A stretch of DNA of 64,000 bases from Branchiostoma floridae (GCF_000003815.2 NC_049984.1:19777939-19841938); one strand, 5' to 3'. Counted from the first letter of the stretch, positions 44,789 to 56,045 are shown. Numbers and translations: made by a program. The notes: a model not told the origin generated them from the letters alone.

Positions 44789-45040
44789 ATGACTGTTTTG
44801 TCTCAAAGATCTACAGATATTAGATCCAGAACATTTGCGGACTACTCTAACTACGTGCCAACACTGGACAAAGTTTGGTCTCCCGCCAGCGCCGTGCAAT
44901 TTTCTGGTACTCGTAAACTACATAGACACACTAGAGGAATAGATTTGGTTAATCCTCGACCCAGAAACGGGGCTATTTGGAGTAAAGGACAAAAAGTTTA
45001 TCAAGGATGTCTGTTTGGAGATAGCTCTAGTATTCACTAG
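44789..45040 (+). other. Open segment, unidentified
   Basis: An 83-residue open segment (FADYSNYVPTLDKVWSPASA, then GTRKLHRHTRGIDLVNPRPR) with no recognised domain. It may be chance. 45040-46080 contains no gene that I can support; A-runs lie near 45910-45925. Confidence 0.15.
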
Positions 45041-46080
45041 CTGCATCCTTAAACATATGCACCTACTAGTGATCAACAATAATACCACAACCGGTTAACT
45101 GGCCGCTCTTCAGGTACCCGGTAGGACAGAATTAGGGCAGTAAAAAGGATTTTTACGGATTCCTCACCGCAAACGGTTTTTAACATGCGAAGAAGTAGTG
45201 GAAAGTTCTAAATGACAGACTGACCTGGTACAATCCCAGATTAATAGAAAACAAAAATAGAAAGTTGCAAGTATACCTGGATGGATTAGATGGAAGAAAC
45301 AGCGGTCTTACATCGTATTCTACCGTTTGAAACATTTTGTACACGTGAAAAATTTAACATTTGTAACATTTTCTCGATTAGACGCTTTTCCTGGCACAAA
45401 TGTAAGGCGTTTTAGTGATTTTGGTTAAAATTAAGCTAGCCGATACAGACGTTCTGGACCAGGAGACATTTGTGTGATTGACGTAGGCTGTGTCCTGTGT
45501 TTGATCTCTCATTTCCTCATATGGTAAGAGCGGGCAGCTGACTGGAATCAACGAGCAAAACGCCCAACGTTCATTCTGAGCCTGGCAGAGCCAGCGTGAG
45601 GTTGTGTTATTTATACTCCACCATGGCCAAATATCCAGGCTTCCCAACCCGTATATTCTCATGAAGACTATAAATATCCTGTCAGCAGAGAACTACAATC
45701 TTACCGCAGCATTAGTTAGACTTAACAGGCAGGTACGTGAGCTGCAAGGATCATCAGAAAATCTACAGCTTGAGCTGAGAGCAGCCAGGGGGTGAGATGC
45801 CATGTACCAAAGGCCGGGACAATGCCGGCCATTATGTGTAACCTGCGTCTGTTCTTTCCGTTCCATTGGAGGCATAGTACGTGTCGTGGGTCATTAAAAT
45901 TATAAATAGAAAAAAAAAAAGCAAAAAAGGAGACATGGAAAATAGTACAAAAGGAGGCCAGGTGCCTTCCCTTACGTCAGCTGCCGACAACTGAGAGAAG
46001 GGTTTTTTTCCTCCTCAAAAAACTATAAATGGAACATCCAACTTAATGAAGAAGAAAAAACATTTCTCACAATAATGACT

Positions 46081-46219
46081 AACATCCAACATACCCATCT
46101 AACTAAGCTGCACCAGCCCCCACTGAGCCCGAGGCACAGTCCCCGAAGTCTGGGTTTCCAAGAGGCTGGACAGATGTAACAATAGACCTGACTAACAACC
46201 CCAGAGTAAGTTGGATGTT
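46081..46219. mobile_element. Short TIR element, family A, copy 2
   Basis: Begins aacatccaac, ends gttggatgtt (perfect 10-bp inverted repeat). The interior is nearly identical to 51252-51391. Weaker similarity to copy 3 continues for a few tens of bases on both outer sides (aataatgact before, ctgccacaa..taactaaacat after), so the real element may be longer than the core given here. Confidence 0.8.
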
Positions 46220-46381
46220 CTGCCACAATAACTAAACATTGATGTCCTCCCCTCCGTCCCCCTGGCACCGCGTTGCGGCCGCCATGCGCGAGGTCTTGCC
46301 TTCCCCTGGCGACGTCTCGCCCCCCCCCCCCTCCCAGATGACGACCAGCCTCAATCTTCTCTGTTCTTCTATGATGACATC

Positions 46382-46666
46382 TTGATCCCCTACGTTCCAT
46401 TCCACCGAATTCCATTCGACATTGACCCCGCCGACAACAACGTCGTTCACCTGCCGGCCGAATATGACCACGAACGTGACCACCCCCTACTCTTTCCTGA
46501 CGACAACCGCTACCACGATGATTCTGACGAAAACCGCCACCACTATGACTTTGATGACAACCGCAACCGTCCTTACCCTGACAACGACCGCCACTTCCCT
46601 GATCCTACAGACAACCGCTACCGCTATGACTCTGAGTCTGACGACGATCTCAACCGTCCTAACTAA
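46382..46666 (+). other. Low-complexity Asp/Arg/His/Tyr repeat frame
   Basis: The frame encodes degenerate repeats around a DDNR core (YHDDSDENRHHYDFDDNRNR, PYPDNDRHFPDPTDNRYRYD), from a DNA repeat of about 24-27 bp built on gacaaccgc. There is no start context or partner exon that I can support, so I list it as a coding-like low-complexity repeat only. The flanks include a poly-C run at 46320-46331. Confidence 0.4.
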
Positions 46667-47639
46667 CCGTCACTCCCCTGCTTCACCCAGACACTCTCCG
46701 CCTAACCATTCCTAGTCTACCCCACCTTTTTTCCTCTCCAGCATCTCTCTTTCATCTCCATCTCCTTTGTGGTAGTTACATTTCACAATCCATATGTACA
46801 ATGCAAGGATGCCCATGTTGAATGCATGGGTTCTTGGACATATGTCCAATCAACAATATAGAAATACCACCCCTACAATGACTCAGTGTATATATTGGTA
46901 AAAGGATATAAATAGATTCAGCCCTTGCCACAGCCACACTCCAGTAGTAGTTTCCTCAATACCACACCAAAGATTCAGCCATGTCCACTGCTATACCCCA
47001 GCAGTGGTTTCCTCAACACCGCAACAAGGATTCAGACCTTTCCACGCCTCAACAGACACGACGTGAACTTTCCTGATCGCAGTGACATTCACCCTTTTCC
47101 AGTCATACAGAACTTCATGAGCCCTCAGAGACGCTGAGTTAGAATAACTGAAATGTAAAATCAAAAAGTAGCTGAGGAAAATGAAACAGATGACAGGAGG
47201 CGTGAGGTGTCCGAAATACCGAGATATATCCAACCTCAGCAAGAGCATGGAAGAGCTGGAGCACCAAATACAACAGTGCATCATGTGCACGACGTTCTGA
47301 AGTCCATTTTTGCAATTTTTGTTCAGGCCTATGAGCTCAGTGGGTGGATGCAAGAGATCTACTCTTGTAAGCAAGGTGGCTAAATCTTCTTGCAAGCAAA
47401 GTGTAGGCCATCGGCAAGGATCAACGACCTATTCCGCAAAACATGGGTGTGCTGCTAGCCTATTGGTACAGTAAAGAAAGCCAACTACTCCTGTACAATC
47501 ACCACCAGTCATCCACAGCAGCCACCAGTCACCACAACCCAAACGCAACCTCGGAAGTACAGGCCCATCGCACCCCGTCTACCACAGCCACCCACCCCCA
47601 TCATACCAGTCATTCCACCTGCACAACAGCCAAACTTCA

Positions 47640-48170
47640 ATGAAACTTATCGGGCAGGAACCCCTCTACCTCGTTTTGGATTGGATTGGTGGGAGGAGGC
47701 CCAAGTTTCATTCAATTCGTGGGGTACCCCGCCTGAGCAGCAGGCCCACTTAGTCTTGCTTCGCCTACAGAGGGACGCCAAACGTGAGGTGGCCTGCCTC
47801 TCATCGCGGAAAAAGACAAGTATAGATACTATAGTCCGCGTATTAAGGGACGCTTGTAGAGACACCGCTCCCTGGACGACTTTGCTATCAGAGTTCTAAC
47901 GACGAGAGCTGGAAACGGATGAGTCGTATCGCAACTACGCCATCGCTCTGCCGGGCCTAGCGCACAGAGCGGAACAGAAGCGGCCAGGCATACTAACTGA
48001 CCAAGATGCTCCAAGATAGGGCCCTCCGCGATAAATTTGTAGCTGGGCCACAGGACAGAACTTTGAGTAGGCACGTAGAAGTGCACGTCTGGCAACGCCG
48101 GGAGTGTACATTTATGAATATCCGGCTGGAAGTAAGGGGACTAACAAGGGGGACGATCACCCGTCAAAGA
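47640..48170 (+). pseudogene. Ty3/Gypsy-type Gag fragment
   Basis: The first part (to 47899) reads WWEEAQVSFNSWGTPPEQQA, HLVLLRLQRDAKREVACLSS, APWTTLLSEF followed by TAA. The same domain continues past the stop (RRELETDESYRNYAIALPGL, then after a frameshift RALRDKFVAGPQDRTLSRHV and CTFMNIRLEVRGL). This is the pattern of retrotransposon Gag proteins: a helical capsid core with W-x-x-F/E-A-x-x-x-L repeats, a Y-x-x-x-L-x-x-L-A helix and an R-D-x-F-V-x-G-L-like motif. No zinc knuckle, protease or LTR was found. Disabled by a stop and a frameshift. Confidence 0.65.
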
Positions 48171-48371
48171 CGCTAGCTCCAGGGGCGGAGTCCCAGGGAC
48201 ATGATGACTAACTTGGAGGACAAACTGAACTGCAGGTAAAGTCTAAGGAAATCATCCCTTTTTTTTCCAAAAGCACGCACTGAGATGAAATTGTATCAAA
48301 AGCTTGACCAGTATAGCTTAAAGAAAGCTGTCTGTATACAGTCTTCCCCCAGTCTACTCCATTGTCGAGGT

Positions 48372-50005
48372 ATGTCCAGAAATGGGGTAAATGTACGAAG
48401 TTTGTGTGTACGAACTTGTACGAAGTTAAAGGTAGATATAGACCGTAATCGGTAAACTTCGGAAGTTTTACGTGACGTCATCTAAGTTCGTACAGGTAGG
48501 CAGGGTTGGTGTACGATGTACGATGTACGGAGTTAACAAATCTAAGTTCGTACAGGTAGGCAGGGTTGGTGTACGATGTACGATCTTAACAAATCTAACT
48601 TCGTACAGGTAGGCAGGGTTAGTGTACGATGTACGATGTACGGAGTTAACAAATCTAAGTTCGTACAGGTAGGCAGGGTTGGTGTACGATGTACGATGTA
48701 CGGAGTTAACAAATCTAAGTTCTTACAGGTAGGCAGGGTTGGTGTACGATGTACGATGTACGGAGTTAACAAATCTAAGTTCTTACAGGTAGGCAGGGTT
48801 GGTGTACGATGTACGATGTACGGAGTTAACAAATCTAAGTTCTTACAGGTAGGCAGGGTTGGTGTACGATGTACGATGTACGGAGTTAACAAATCTAAGT
48901 TCGTACAGGTAGGCAGGGTTGGTGTACGATGTACGGAGTTAACAAATCTAAGTTCGTACAGGTAGGCAGGGTTGGTGTACGATGTACGATCTTAACAAAT
49001 CTAACTTCGTACAGGTAGGCAGGGTTAGTGTACGATGTACGATGTACGGAGTTAACAAATCTAAGTTCGTACAGGTAGGCAGGGTTGGTGTACGATGTAC
49101 GGAGTTAACAAATCTAAGTTCGTACAGGTAGGCAGGGTTGGTGTACGATGTACGATGTACGGAGTTAACAAATCTAAGTTCGTACAGGTAGGCAGGGTTG
49201 GTGTACGATGTACGATGTACGGAGTTAACAAATCTAAGTTCGTACAGGTTGGCAGGGTTGGTGTACGATGTACGATGTACGGAGTTAACAAATCTAAGTT
49301 CGTACAGGTAGGCAGGGTTGATGTACGATGTACGGAGTTAACAAAATACATCGTACACCAAGTAAATATTTGTGTTCATTAAGTGCATTGAAGAATTGTG
49401 GTCAGGCCAGAAATACAAAGTTGACAGTTCAAAGACCATACAGAAGGCACTTGAAAAAGTTTTGAATAATAGAAAGTAACAGAATTTAGAATGATGAAAG
49501 TATTGTCGATTTCTCATAAATTTTAACGTTCCTACTAAGGCATAATGGTATACAACACTCACAAAAATGCTACCTAATGTTAGTCAAAACAAAATGATCT
49601 TGACTAAACTCATTTCATATAAGTCATTCTATTGGAACGAAGATATATAGCATAACTCACGACAAAGTCAAAACATTTTAACTTCGTACATCGTACTTCG
49701 TACATTAGGTCCGCCCCATGTACGAACTTAGCATAACCCACAAAATAGAAAACATTTTAACTTCGTACATCGTACATTAGGTCCGCCCCATGTACGAACT
49801 TACCATAACCCACAAAATATAAAACATTTTAACTTCGTACATTATAGGTCCGCCCCATGTACGAACTTAGCGTAGCTACGTCACAGATAATTGTCGACGT
49901 TTCCCGAACTTTGCCGACAGCGGTTGTCGGAAGGTAGAAATTGTCGGAAATTACGTGTGACGTAGGCTGATCCAAACTTCGTACATTTCACCCATTTCTG
50001 GACAT
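48372..50005. mobile_element. Minisatellite TIR element, family C, complete copy
   Basis: The left end atgtccagaaatggggtaaa..tgtacgaagttt (48372-48403) is an inverted copy of the right end, which reads aaacttcgtacatttcaccc then atttctggacat and ends at 50005. Between them are, in order: a short spacer with cgtgacgtcat, a 60-bp minisatellite (48480-49340), a unique middle (49340-49660), a 79-bp minisatellite (49675-49865) and a conserved end segment (cgacgtttcccgaactttgc). No coding capacity is credible; the frames through the 60-bp array are open only because the unit is a multiple of three. A clear target duplication is not visible. Confidence 0.85.
48480..49340. repeat. 60-bp minisatellite
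   Basis: The unit (taacaaatctaagttcgtac, aggtaggcagggttggtgta, cgatgtacgatgtacggagt) repeats with exact 60-bp spacing for about 14 units, with a few shorter units that lost one cgatgta step. Three consecutive units (48721, 48781, 48841) share the change ttcgtac to ttcttac, a sign of recent local amplification. The same family is at 26727-26950. Confidence 0.97.
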
Positions 50006-50227
50006 GATATTTTCTGGAAAAACGGTGATATTTTGTATAAGTATTGAAAAAAAATCGAGACAAGTTCAAAACCAGCTCTAATGCTCTAACTCTAAATGAC
50101 AAATCAGACTTACTCGGAGCAAGAGAGGGTTTTATACGTCCACTTCTGAACTTTTGGTTCCTATCTTTGAATGTGATAGATGTCTTTGTACCTAGTTAGG
50201 TAATAGTGATAACTGAGAAGCCTAGGA

Positions 50228-50902
50228 TTGGTATGCAGATATCACTTATCAAATATAGGGCGTCAAGAAAGCACGTGTAAGACCTCCTACATACGTCAGA
50301 GCTACAGAGGAGACTACTGTTTGCTCGACGACACAGACAGGAAGGGCAACATACTCCAAAACAAGGAAGACATCGTCAGGGACATGAGAAAACCTGTCAT
50401 TCCGCGTCGAAAGAAGTCAGACTCAGTGAAATGGACAAGTATCTCGGAGACGGGAGTGAAGAAGGTACTACAGATGAGACAAGCTCTGGGTAAGATTTTG
50501 AGGAAACACCGGAAAAAGCCTCCCTAACTGTATTCGGTGGCTGGTGTTGTCTCTGATGAGAACAGAGGAGGCGAAGTTAAGGTAGGTTTCACTAAGGTTA
50601 AGTGGACGGGGAGCTGGCCTAGCCAGCAGTACTCCTGGGTCCAGTTGGAGGCCTACCTACGTCACTACATGGAGGCCACTACTCTGGGTAGTGGAGGGAC
50701 CCAAGAAGCGCAGGACATTCCGGTGCAGACCCTGAGGACAGCCTTCTACACTGCCCTAGGCAAAGGGAGTCACAAGGCTGGCCAGTACACCAGCAAAGCC
50801 AGCCTGACCATCCCCTTCACAAGTGCAGAGTTTGACAAGTTAACACACTACTTTCCGTCACTGATCACTGATATTGTTAAAACCTTATTCATCATAACTT
50901 AA
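50228..50902 (+). other. Two open segments, unidentified
   Basis: 50228-50527 reads SYRGDYCLLDDTDRKGNILQ, then SDSVKWTSISETGVKKVLQM and a basic tail RKHRKKPP. 50537-50902 reads GFTKVKWTGSWPSQQYSWVQ, then TLRTAFYTALGKGSHKAGQY. Both have real-protein composition. They could be exons of one broken gene because they are adjacent and co-oriented. No domain recognised. Confidence 0.25.
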
Positions 50903-51251
50903 CAAAACAGTTACAGTATTTCAATCCTAAAATTGCATCTTCCTTAACTCCGGACGAATTGTATACACAACAATGTTGAAAATTTGTTCATCGGATACAA
51001 TAGTTTAGGGTTATCGAGGGATAGTCAGAAGTGTCATTTCGTACATCAATATACTCATTCAAGGAATGGCTGTTACTATTAACAACCATCTGTGAAAGTT
51101 CCACTTTTGTTGTATGGACTAGTCATAGGAATTGATATGTGTCTAATTTGTGTGAGGAATCGATGGGGACACCGAAAACATCAACACTAGTATGAATAAC
51201 ATGAGCAAAATCAGCTTCATGAAAACACTTTTCTCTTAATATTAATGACTT

Positions 51252-51391
51252 TAACATCCAACAGACCCATCTAACTAAGCTGAACCAGCCCCCACTGAGC
51301 CAGAGGCACAGTCCCCGAAGTCTGGGTTTCCAAGAGGCTGGACAGCTGTAACAATAGACCTGACTAACAAACCCTGAGTAAGTTGGATGTT
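51252..51391. mobile_element. Short TIR element, family A, copy 3
   Basis: Begins aacatccaac and ends gttggatgtt. The interior is almost the same as 46081-46219 (accagcccccactgagcc, cacagtccccgaagtctggg, aggctggacagctgtaacaa, tagacctgactaacaa). No open frame of interest. Confidence 0.8.
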
Positions 51392-52094
51392 CTGCCAAAA
51401 CAAAAGCCAAATAACTAAACATAGATGTTATCAGTGATGTGTTTCGATTTGATCCGCCACCAATGGTAACGTTTGATTGCAGTTAACCTCCTTTAACGGT
51501 GACTTCCTTTGACTTTGAAAGATATTGACTTTATCGACCAGCGTATGACACTACTATATCGATGACCATCTGTTGATTTGGTCTGCACCAGTACATTGCG
51601 TTGGTTGATGTTCGCCTCATCTCCGAGCTTCTGTACAGGAAACAAAAAATAAAGAAGCAAGATTAGTTGTGTAACAATTTTTCTTTTGCCAGTTGACGCG
51701 ATAGATATGTCTTGAAGTCTAATAAGTCTGGCAATAGTTGGTATTTTTTAGCCAGCAGTCTCCGGCAGCAGAGAAGTGGAGTGGACACATGGTCGATAAC
51801 ACTTAAACATAAAAAAAACGTCTTCATGGTTCGGAAACATATCAAAAAAAGATTTGTGATATGTTCAAGAGAATATTGAAAAGTAGACCGATCCAGTCCG
51901 CCAACACGTAAACAAGATAATCCATCACAGATGTCAGCCTCGGTTGGCCTCACAGTCACACCCAATTCTTGAGTTATCTAATAGTAGAGTAGAGTAGACT
52001 TCTTTTGATCACGAATTGCAGACGAAAAACGGGTAAATATCATCAGAAACTAGAAGTTCGGGACCAAATCTGAGGGTATGGATAAACTTGACGT

Positions 52095-52572
52095 NNNNNN
52101 NNNNNNNNNNNNNNNNNNNNNNNNNNNNNNNNNNNNNNNNNNNNNNNNNNNNNNNNNNNNNNNNNNNNNNNNNNNNNNNNNNNNNNNNNNNNNNNNNNNN
52201 NNNNNNNNNNNNNNNNNNNNNNNNNNNNNNNNNNNNNNNNNNNNNNNNNNNNNNNNNNNNNNNNNNNNNNNNNNNNNNNNNNNNNNNNNNNNNNNNNNNN
52301 NNNNNNNNNNNNNNNNNNNNNNNNNNNNNNNNNNNNNNNNNNNNNNNNNNNNNNNNNNNNNNNNNNNNNNNNNNNNNNNNNNNNNNNNNNNNNNNNNNNN
52401 NNNNNNNNNNNNNNNNNNNNNNNNNNNNNNNNNNNNNNNNNNNNNNNNNNNNNNNNNNNNNNNNNNNNNNNNNNNNNNNNNNNNNNNNNNNNNNNNNNNN
52501 NNNNNNNNNNNNNNNNNNNNNNNNNNNNNNNNNNNNNNNNNNNNNNNNNNNNNNNNNNNNNNNNNNNNNNNN
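52095..52572. other. Assembly gap of 478 N
   Basis: A sized-looking gap just upstream of the helicase gene promoter. If the two-gene block is a mobile element, its left end may be inside or beyond this gap. Confidence 0.99.
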
Positions 52573-52871
52573 TCCGCGGACGCTGGTAGATTTGGAATCA
52601 AAATGGCGCCCGCATATTTAATGAGCCCGCTGTTGCCATGCGGGATAATGTATGCAAAGCGCCGACGGAAGCCCGAGCGCGCCCGAGCGCTGGGGGACCC
52701 GAGAAATAATGATATGCAGCTGCTGTGCTACGTCACGATCTGCCAGAAATAGCACAGCGGAGACACGATCGGGGTATTTCACAACCAAAACAAAGGACGG
52801 TAACATTCTAACACCGTGATGCTAACCATGGCCGAGCTCCTCTGGCGGCAAAAAGGTGCCAAAATGAAGAC

Positions 52872-52888
52872 ATTTGCATTTATAAAAG
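52872..52888 (+). promoter_or_regulatory. Octamer-like plus TATA box promoter of the helicase gene
   Basis: atttgcat (52872-52879), an exact octamer (POU-type) word, is followed one base later by tataaaag (52881-52888). The first ATG of the zinc-finger frame is at 52919, about 30 bases further, so transcription would start about 0-10 bases before the coding start. This would give an extremely short leader. The arrangement is seen directly; use as a promoter is inferred. Confidence 0.5.
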
Positions 52889-52918
52889 CCAGAAGATCAA
52901 AATCACAACGGTCTGGAG

Positions 52919-55714
52919 ATGGCGGAGAGTCAAGAAAACGACGGAGAAGGACTAAAAAACCTGAAAAATACCGCTTGTCGAGCCTCCAGAGAGGGGAGGG
53001 TGCCGTGCCCCCACCATGACTGCGACGGCAATGCTGTGTTTTTCCAGAAAGGAGCCGGCCTGGACGTGCACTATCGTTCTAAACACGGCACAAAATCGGA
53101 CGCCACGACGGAAAAAACAGCGAAGCAGAAGCTGAGCCAGCTGTGTTTCGAAGAGATGAAACAGAAACTACAAGATATCGAGGTTCGTATGATTTTTAAA
53201 TAAGTTTTGTTCGTGTATTGATTGGAGATCGCTTACTGTAATATTTAACAGGGAGAAAGAAATATCTAGGATCTTGCCTCTCAGTGTCTCGGTATGAAAT
53301 AGATATCTATGTTTTCCAGCTCTGAGTTCGTAGTTTAATATTTGTAAATCTTCTACTTTTCTTTGCGTAATTATGAGTAAAGTATGTAGAATTTTCCAAA
53401 CTGCCGCATGTGCAAACTGTTAGTGCTACCAACAGACATGATAGGGTATCTGGAAGTCTACTTTGAAGGGAAGATGTCCTTTTCCTGTACTCTCCAAGCA
53501 GAGGTTAGGCTCTGGCTGTTTTTTCAACGTTTTTAGTCGTTTTTATCAGGCTTTCTTTTTTCTCTTTTTTTTTTGCTGTGGCCAACCGTGGACACAGCAA
53601 AAAAATATGACAAAATAGAAAGTCTGATCAAGTTTGGTCCGATAAAAACGACCAAAAAACAGCCGGAGCCTAACCTCTGCTTGGATAGTACTTTTCCTGT
53701 ATATTCCATTATTGATTCATTCCATTACTGATACCTGAACATAAGTGAAATTTCTATGCCATAGTTGCAATCAATGGATGTTGGGAAATGCTGAAATAAA
53801 ACATATCCTGGGTTTAATATTTACTGTGTCCATTTCTTGTTGTTTAAAAAAACTATGGCACACAAAAGATAGCACACTGTACTTATGTTGTTTGTCATTT
53901 TTTTCTCTTCCAGGCAAATGAGCAAACAGGTGAGGAGTTTGCAGTGACAAGCGTGTCCTTGACAGTAAAAATCACAGCGACAAGACCAGAACAAGCAGCA
54001 AAAAAGGCAGGTGTAATTCTCCATGCTGGATCTTTCCTTCATTCATACTCAAGTGGGCTGCCACCGTACGCTGTCACTGTCCAAGGCAAAAGCAAGGAGG
54101 TGCACTACCATCTCTGGTATGTTTTGGATGTGCACGGCAACATGAGGTACCCAGCCATTGTTTGCAAGCCCTTTTTTGTGAAAACGTTATTGGAAGAGCA
54201 CCAGTCCAACGATGGTACCACCAACAATGCCGCCCCCCAACCATTTGGAGAAATTGGAGAAACAGAAGATGGTATGGAAGATCCTTTAGAGGAGTGCCTC
54301 AGGAAGGTGTTCAAGATGCCGTCTTTCCGCCCAGGACAGAAAGACATTGTCAATTCCATCCACACTGGTCAGAACACCTTTCTCGTAATGCCAACAGGTG
54401 GTGGGAAGACACTCTGNNNNNNNNNNNNNNNNNNNNNNNNNNNNNNNNNNNNNNNNNNNNNNNNNNNNNNNNNNNNNNNNNNNNNNNNNNNNNNNNNNNN
54501 NNNNNNNNNNNNNNNNTCTTTTGGAGATGGTCATCGTGGACGAGGCCCACTGCATGGACCAGATGGGTCATGAATTCCGCCCTACCTACCTACAGCTCTC
54601 CAAACTTGCAGAACTGCAAACACAAATTGTTGCATGTACAGCAACTGCCACCCCCACAACAAAGGAGTTCATCATCACAAACCTTCAGATGGGGGAATGC
54701 CGTACCTTTTACCACTCAGTGGACAGAAGGAATATTCAATACTGTGTGCAGTTAAAGGGGAAGACGAGGGAGGTGTGCCATGGCCAGGTGTGCGAGGTGG
54801 TTCTGGAAAACAAGGATCAGTGTGGCATCGTTTATTGCCAGACAGTAAGCGATGTCAAGGACATCCACTATCACCTACAAGAAAACGGGGTAAGAACAGT
54901 AAAGTACCATGGCACAGGGACAGGACAGAACGAGAGGGAGGGAAGACAAAGTTTGTTGGACTGGCAGAGAGGCCTAAAGGATGTGCTTGTAGCGACAAAG
55001 GCGGCAGGGGCAGGGATAGACAAACCCGACGTGAGGTTTGTCGTCCACCTTGGCTGTCCCTCCTCTGTCCCTGACTACCTACAGGAATCGGGACGTGCCG
55101 GGCGGGACGGAAGGCTGGCGAAGGCAGTCCTGTTGTACAGCCCAAAGGACAAGTCTTTGCACGTAAAGAGGATCGGAGAGATACAGGACGAGGCATACAG
55201 GGCGGGAGCTATCAGAAGACTCTCTGACATCATCAACTTTTGCGAAACAGAACTGTGTCGAAGGAAGATTTTGTTGGAGGCTTTTGCAGAGGATACGACC
55301 TCATTTGAATGCAACAAAACTTGTGACAATTGTCTCAACCCAACTGTGGCAAGAGAGATTGTCCTGACCACAGAAGCTGCCAGAATGGTGAGGTGCGTGT
55401 CTGCTATCCGGCATACTGTGACACAGCCACCTTCATCTCTACTGGCTAGAGTTTTCCTTGGCCTTGGGTCTGGACAAGAGGTGAAGAAGCAAAAGTTGGA
55501 TCAGCTACCTGAGTTTGGTCTGGGAAAAAACTCTGGCTTCAATCTCAAAATGTGTGAAAGATTTATCCGCAAATTAACTAGGATAGAGATTCTTCAAGAG
55601 GTACTAGTGCCTGTGAGTGACACTCGCAAGTTTGCCTCTCTGTACATCCTCCCAGGGAGGATGGCAGAGTCTACAATTCAAAATGATGTAAATGTCACCT
55701 TATTCATAAGGTAA
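52919..55714 (+). CDS. C2H2 zinc-finger/RecQ-type DNA helicase (one intron, internal gap)
   Basis: Exon 1 (52919-53182, 88 residues) encodes a C2H2-type finger: CPHHDC, then HYRSKH (residues about 22-48), followed by a helix. The donor is gag|gttcgt and the acceptor tctcttccag; exon 2 starts at 53914 in phase 0 with ANEQTGEEFAV. Helicase motifs: FRPGQ (motif 0) and MPTGGGKT (motif I) just before the 100-N gap; after it VDEAHCMDQ (motif II), ACTATATP (III), GIVYC (IV), VLVATKAAGAGIDKPDVRFV (V) and ESGRAGRDGR (VI). A RecQ-type zinc-binding segment follows: FCETELCRRKILL, CNKTCDNC. The frame after the gap differs from that before it, as expected for a gap of unknown size. The C-terminal ~100 residues have no domain I recognise. 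The product would unwind DNA in 3'-5' direction with ATP, from family knowledge. Confidence 0.85.
53488..53690. mobile_element. Foldback TIR element, family B, copy 2, in the helicase intron
   Basis: Begins tactctccaagcagaggtta and ends ctctgcttggatagta, with long inverted arms (ggctctggctgtttttt / aaaaaacagccggagcc; gtcgtttttatcaggctttc pairs with a diverged partner). It is flanked by the direct repeat cttttcctg at 53479-53487 and 53691-53699, a 9-bp target duplication. It therefore inserted as a unit in the intron. The arm order matches 21521-21725. Confidence 0.9.
54417..54516. other. Assembly gap of 100 N inside the helicase
   Basis: Placed right after the motif I GKT codons and before the motif II DEAH codons. 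In known RecQ helicases this interval is about 100 residues and contains motif Ia, so roughly 300 bases should be missing unless the gene is truncated. The frame change across the gap supports an arbitrary length. Confidence 0.95.
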
Positions 55715-56045
55715 CTTTTTATTATGTCTATGTATATAGTTATCACGATGTTTATGTATATAGTCATGTCATGTAAGCCAATGAGGGCTATATGATAAGA
55801 GTATGAATGATGTAAATGTCACCTTATTCATAAGGTAACTTTTCATTATGTCTATGTATATAGTTAGAATGATGTTTATGTATATAGTCATGTCATGTAA
55901 GCCAATGAGGGCTATATGATAAGAGTATGAATGATGTAAATGTCACCTTATTCATAAGGTAACTTTTCATTATGTCTATGTATATAGTTAGAATGATGTT
56001 TATGTATATAGTCATGTCATGTAAGCCAATGAGGGCTATATGATA
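55682..56045. repeat. ~124-bp tandem triplication over the helicase stop codon
   Basis: The sequence aatgatgtaaatgtcacctt begins units at about 55682, 55807 and 55930; the word ttcataaggtaacttttcat and tcatgtcatgtaagccaatg recur in each. The last ten codons and the stop of the helicase lie in the first unit; the other two are in the presumed 3' untranslated region. Units 2 and 3 are almost identical. Confidence 0.93.

Noticed and set aside
46382-46715. Two overlapping frames of ~95 residues rich in Asp/Asn/Arg or Thr
   Set aside because: Both come from one short-period DNA repeat; overlapping open frames of this kind are expected from composition, so I list only the repeat.
48480-49340. Regularly spaced repeats that could suggest a CRISPR array
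   Set aside because: The repeat is a contiguous 60-bp unit without unique spacers, and the genome is eukaryotic.
48542-49382. Frames with repeated YGVNKSKFVQVGRVGVRCT or its opposite strand
   Set aside because: The 60-bp unit is a multiple of three; open in both directions with no start context or splice sites.
52050-52752. Open frames across the gap at 52095-52572
   Set aside because: Almost entirely N; no real sequence supports a protein.
52816-53019. Earlier start for the helicase gene at 52816
   Set aside because: That frame is different from the zinc-finger frame, runs into a stop at 53019, lies partly upstream of the TATA box and has no domain.
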